Part shown: piece by piece, positions 49,910 through 52,393 of the stretch | Layout: each line of letters opens with the position of its first letter | Position numbering within the stretch: the first letter of the stretch is position 1 | Notes under the pieces: generated by a model | The model's input: only the letters and a program-made list of their open reading frames with translations | Told to the model about the DNA's origin: nothing | The model's database searches: none | Assembly: GCA_017428285.1 (NCBI GenBank) | Contig: JAFRRE010000037.1 | Location: 1-52,393 of the forward strand | Length of the DNA: 52,393 nt | Direction of reading: 5' to 3' | Origin: Bacteroidales bacterium | GTDB lineage: Bacteria > Bacteroidota > Bacteroidia > Bacteroidales > F082 | Program-made: the position numbers and the translations under genes

Positions 49910-51310
49910 ATGATTACTGTAGGACTGGATTTTGGAACACATCAAACAAAAGTGTGTATAGAGGATAGAGATGACGTAGAACGTAGGTATTCCTTTATGA
50001 AACACAAGGACTCTAATGGAAAGACACGTTACACTCTTCCATCAATTATCAACATTACTCCCGACGGAAAACTACGCTATGGCTATATTCCTCCTCGTAC
50101 AAATGGCAAAATAATACGTTATTTCAAGCAAGGTGCATTTAGGACTATTCCTAATATGAATATGTCTCAAGAGGATGCCCTATATTACTCGTGTTGGTAC
50201 ATAGCTTCAATTCTGTTTGATTTGGAAGAGAAATACGGACAGGAATTTTTCATCCAGATGGGCGCTCCAACCGATGGCGGCCATTATGAAATGGCAAAAC
50301 AAGTAGCGGTGAAAATTCTTGCAAGTGCTTATAAACTTGTTGAAGACGTATTTCATAACGACAAGAAAGCATTTCTCAACACAGATATAGCGTCGCTTAA
50401 AAAGCTAACAACAATAGAGAACTATTCCCAAGCCCTAAAAGACCAGTATGGCATACTTGTTTTTCCTGAAGCCTACGCTTGTCTGAAACCTCTGACAAGT
50501 AAAGGAAAAATTCCCCGGGCTACAAGCTTGATGATTGATATAGGTGGAGGTACAACCGACATTTCTTTTTTTACAATTGTAGAAGTGAAAAAAGGTAATA
50601 CGAAAGAAATGATACCTGAAGTATATGACTTTCATTCCATAGACATGGGTCTAAACTTTTTAACCAACGCATTGAAAAACGAAAAGGACGATAGCATTCA
50701 GACATCTATCGCTAATACGTCTGCCACCCATAAAGGATTGTTCCATTCATTTACTGAATTGTTTTCACATCACCACAATGAAGAGTTTCAACAACCAAAT
50801 GAAAAAACAGGTTCCAATGTGGAATCTGAATCTGAAATAGACCCAATGCGCAAGAACCAGTTTATCCATGAAATAGACAAATACGTTACAGGTCTTATTA
50901 ACCGCCTACGCAGCGAATACAAACAGCAAAACTCTCTTAGTATCAAATTGCTGGAAGATGCCCTCAAAGATAGGCCATTGATTTATTGTGGTGGTGGTAG
51001 TACATTCAGGCCGTTGCAAAAAGAGTATTCCTGTTTCACCGATAAAAAGATGATAACTTATAAGGATTGGGACATAAAGTCAGTTGAAGATGCAAAGGAG
51101 ATTATCGACCTTGGACTCATCCCGATTCTATCAACAGCTTATGGCTTGGCCATTAGTGTTAATGATGACAACATCACACAAAAGCCATTCAGAGATATTT
51201 GTGAAGGGTTACGTAAAGCTGAAGAAATCCGTCGTAAAGAGAGTAGTGGCGGTCATCGAAGCAGGTATAATGACTATGGTAGTTATGACGATTATGATAC
51301 ATGGAAATAA
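49910..51310 (+). CDS. Minimal Hsp70/actin-fold ATPase, no substrate-binding domain
   Basis: 466 residues. Actin-fold ATPase motifs: phosphate-1 VGLDFGTHQTKVCIE (5-18), phosphate-2 MIDIGGGTTDISFF with 210-217 as the core, adenosine motif YCGGGSTFRP (360-368). Unlike DnaK (about 630 residues) it ends soon after the ATPase domain and lacks the peptide-binding and lid domains. It has a poorly conserved polar insert near 255-320 (with HHH and Glu/Ser/Asn runs) and a Tyr/Asp/Arg-rich tail (RYNDYGSYDDYDTWK). Starts 2 bases after the SNF2 stop, so the two products are likely partners. An ATP-dependent switch or assembly factor for the helicase is the natural inference. Confidence 0.88.
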   Translation: MITVGLDFGTHQTKVCIEDRDDVERRYSFMKHKDSNGKTRYTLPSIINITPDGKLRYGYIPPRTNGKIIRYFKQGAFRTIPNMNMSQEDALYYSCWYIASILFDLEEKYGQEFFIQMGAPTDGGHYEMAKQVAVKILASAYKLVEDVFHNDKKAFLNTDIASLKKLTTIENYSQALKDQYGILVFPEAYACLKPLTSKGKIPRATSLMIDIGGGTTDISFFTIVEVKKGNTKEMIPEVYDFHSIDMGLNFLTNALKNEKDDSIQTSIANTSATHKGLFHSFTELFSHHHNEEFQQPNEKTGSNVESESEIDPMRKNQFIHEIDKYVTGLINRLRSEYKQQNSLSIKLLEDALKDRPLIYCGGGSTFRPLQKEYSCFTDKKMITYKDWDIKSVEDAKEIIDLGLIPILSTAYGLAISVNDDNITQKPFRDICEGLRKAEEIRRKESSGGHRSRYNDYGSYDDYDTWK

Positions 51311-51325
51311 AAATCATAACTTGTT

Positions 51326-52087
51326 ATGAAAAAGAAGACCCTTAGAATGATACAAAATCAGTCTACCGTCTCCAATGCTAAACGGTTCACTGTTTCTGAT
51401 CTGAAAAGCATTGAAGATAATAGTGAAACTGCTATTGTCGATGATGTAAAACGACTAATGGAAGCTAAAGAGCACAAGGCTCCTATAGATGATATGGTGA
51501 TAATACAATTACGCAATGTTATTGTAAAAGAGAGTTTTCATGAATTAATCATAAAAAATTGTGGTAAGGCTAGTTTGGTTTTTATTCTCAAAAAATCAAT
51601 GATTATCAAAAGAAAAAACCAATCAAATACAACAAAAACTCTTCCCAAGCCCCCATCAGTTTCAGAACAATTAAGACAAAAAAAAGAAGCAGATGCATTT
51701 CTCTGGGAACAGCAAACAGAGCAGAAGCGTTTTCAAATACGTTCCTCACTAACGCCCCAGATGATGCGAGAAATTTACTTCAAATTAAAGGAAGAGAAGA
51801 AAAAGACAACTGACTATCTACGTATCGAGTCCAATACTTCTCAATATGCAATAGAATCTGTCGAAAAAGGCGACTCATTCAGCACATATCATGTTGCTCG
51901 GTTAGTGTTTTTTTTGTTGACCAATGGTGACATCAACGATACAAAGTACTATTACACACCCATGGAGCTTTTTGTTGATTATCTCGCTGGAAAGAGCTTT
52001 TCTTATGTCGTAAAAAGAACAAAGCATAATCATAGACCTATTGATAATCCAAAAGCATGTGGATTACCAATATATCTAAAAAAGTGA
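51326..52087 (+). CDS. Unknown protein with a possible cryptic XRE-like HTH
   Basis: 253 residues, 15 bases after the Hsp70-like gene, last of the operon. No named family recognised. The N-terminal 100 residues are basic and polar (FTVSDLKSIEDNSETAIVDD; IIQLRNVIVKESFHELIIKN). A charged coiled coil follows (about 110-140, SEQLRQKKEADAFLWEQQTE). The C-terminal part from about 145 has spacing like an XRE-type HTH: MREIYFKLKEEKKKTTDYLR, then SNTSQYAIESVEKGD, then HVARLVFFLLTNG. It ends in a basic tail. It could be the DNA-binding or regulatory partner of the SNF2/Hsp70 pair; this is inference from a motif pattern only. Confidence 0.75.
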   Translation: MKKKTLRMIQNQSTVSNAKRFTVSDLKSIEDNSETAIVDDVKRLMEAKEHKAPIDDMVIIQLRNVIVKESFHELIIKNCGKASLVFILKKSMIIKRKNQSNTTKTLPKPPSVSEQLRQKKEADAFLWEQQTEQKRFQIRSSLTPQMMREIYFKLKEEKKKTTDYLRIESNTSQYAIESVEKGDSFSTYHVARLVFFLLTNGDINDTKYYYTPMELFVDYLAGKSFSYVVKRTKHNHRPIDNPKACGLPIYLKK

Positions 52088-52144
52088 TGGATTATTTAGG
52101 CGCATCAGTCAATTGAAAGCTAATTCATCATGCATTCTGAATCA

Positions 52145-52393
52145 TTAGGTGTCAGTTAAGCCATATTCGAAGTCAGAAGAACAGGGGTCGGTATTATAAA
52201 TAGAGGAGTTTTGTGCAGATATTTGCCGATAAAGGCTACTTGTTCGAAAATCTTCTCTTTTATATAGTCCAATCTTAGTCCTTCTACCACTCCTGTCAAT
52301 CTTGCCTATTCTCTGACTTTTTGGCTTCTTGGTAACTATGTCCGGCATCCTACATAATTCAGTGATTGTCTTTTTGTAAAGAAATATATCCTC
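52145..52393 (-). CDS. C-terminal fragment of a gene entering from the right edge
   Basis: The minus-strand frame ending at the stop at 52145 is open to the last base of the window (82 codons), so it is probably the 3' end of a longer gene. The visible sequence is basic and polar (KKPKSQRIGKIDRSGRRTKI, then GLYKREDFRTSSLYRQISAQ) and ends SSDFEYGLTDT. No family recognised. Convergent with the defence operon. It may also be a chance open frame. Confidence 0.4.
   Translation of the reverse strand, partial: EDIFLYKKTITELCRMPDIVTKKPKSQRIGKIDRSGRRTKIGLYKREDFRTSSLYRQISAQNSSIYNTDPCSSDFEYGLTDT

Noticed and set aside
46689..52087. Assignment of the SNF2/Hsp70 genes to DISARM.
   Set aside because: A SNF2 protein alone is not enough: the drmA, drmB and drmC signatures (DUF1998, PLD, second helicase) are absent, and hsdR and hsdM are ordinary type I subunits.

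Overview
The window comes from a Bacteroidota chromosome, most likely a T9SS-bearing member of the Bacteroidales. The signs are many promoters with the Bacteroidota -7 box TAnnTTTG, a complete SprA translocon gene, several cargo proteins with type IX (Por) C-terminal sorting domains, lipoproteins with short lipoboxes, and a pyruvate:ferredoxin oxidoreductase typical of anaerobes. The genus cannot be fixed from sequence reading alone.

Region 1 (1-4110, minus strand): a left-truncated pyruvate:ferredoxin oxidoreductase gene with a RhuM-like/PLD-like accessory gene directly upstream. Region 2 (4312-19190, plus strand): a surface and secretion cluster. It holds a Cys/Met-rich lipoprotein, a membrane TPR regulator with a LuxR-like HTH, a small secreted DUF3244-like protein, a lipoprotein, and five T9SS cargo proteins. 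One cargo protein has an IgGFc-binding-like domain, three are tandem beta-helix/GLUG-like paralogues, and one is unassigned. A DUF4249-like lipoprotein follows. This region is rich in palindromic repeats, duplicated segments and mosaic gene ends. Region 3 (19283-33342): housekeeping genes ruvA, sprA, gcvH, a vanZ-family gene and a tonB-like gene on plus, then uvrC and thiL on minus, then sdaA on plus. SprA is the outer-membrane channel of the T9SS that would export the cargo of region 2.

Region 4 (about 33380 to beyond the right edge): an integrated accessory island. It starts with an 18-base match to the 3' end of a tRNA gene (candidate attachment core), then a divergent tyrosine recombinase under a promoter framed by four TGCACTA boxes. 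Next come an unknown protein, two overlapping excisionase-like HTH genes and a TOPRIM/SF3-like primase-helicase. A 591-base non-coding stretch follows. It holds nested repeats that look like a replication origin, and a striking 115-base multi-helix palindrome that may be a structured RNA or a MITE.

Downstream is one tight seven-gene operon: hsdM, hsdS, a lipoprotein, hsdR, a RapA/SNF2-type helicase, a minimal Hsp70-like ATPase and a 253-residue protein with a possible cryptic HTH. The gaps are 1 to 15 bases. The most interesting hypothesis here is that a type I restriction-modification system is co-expressed with a SNF2 helicase/Hsp70 module as a composite antiphage system. The function is inferred from gene content and context only.
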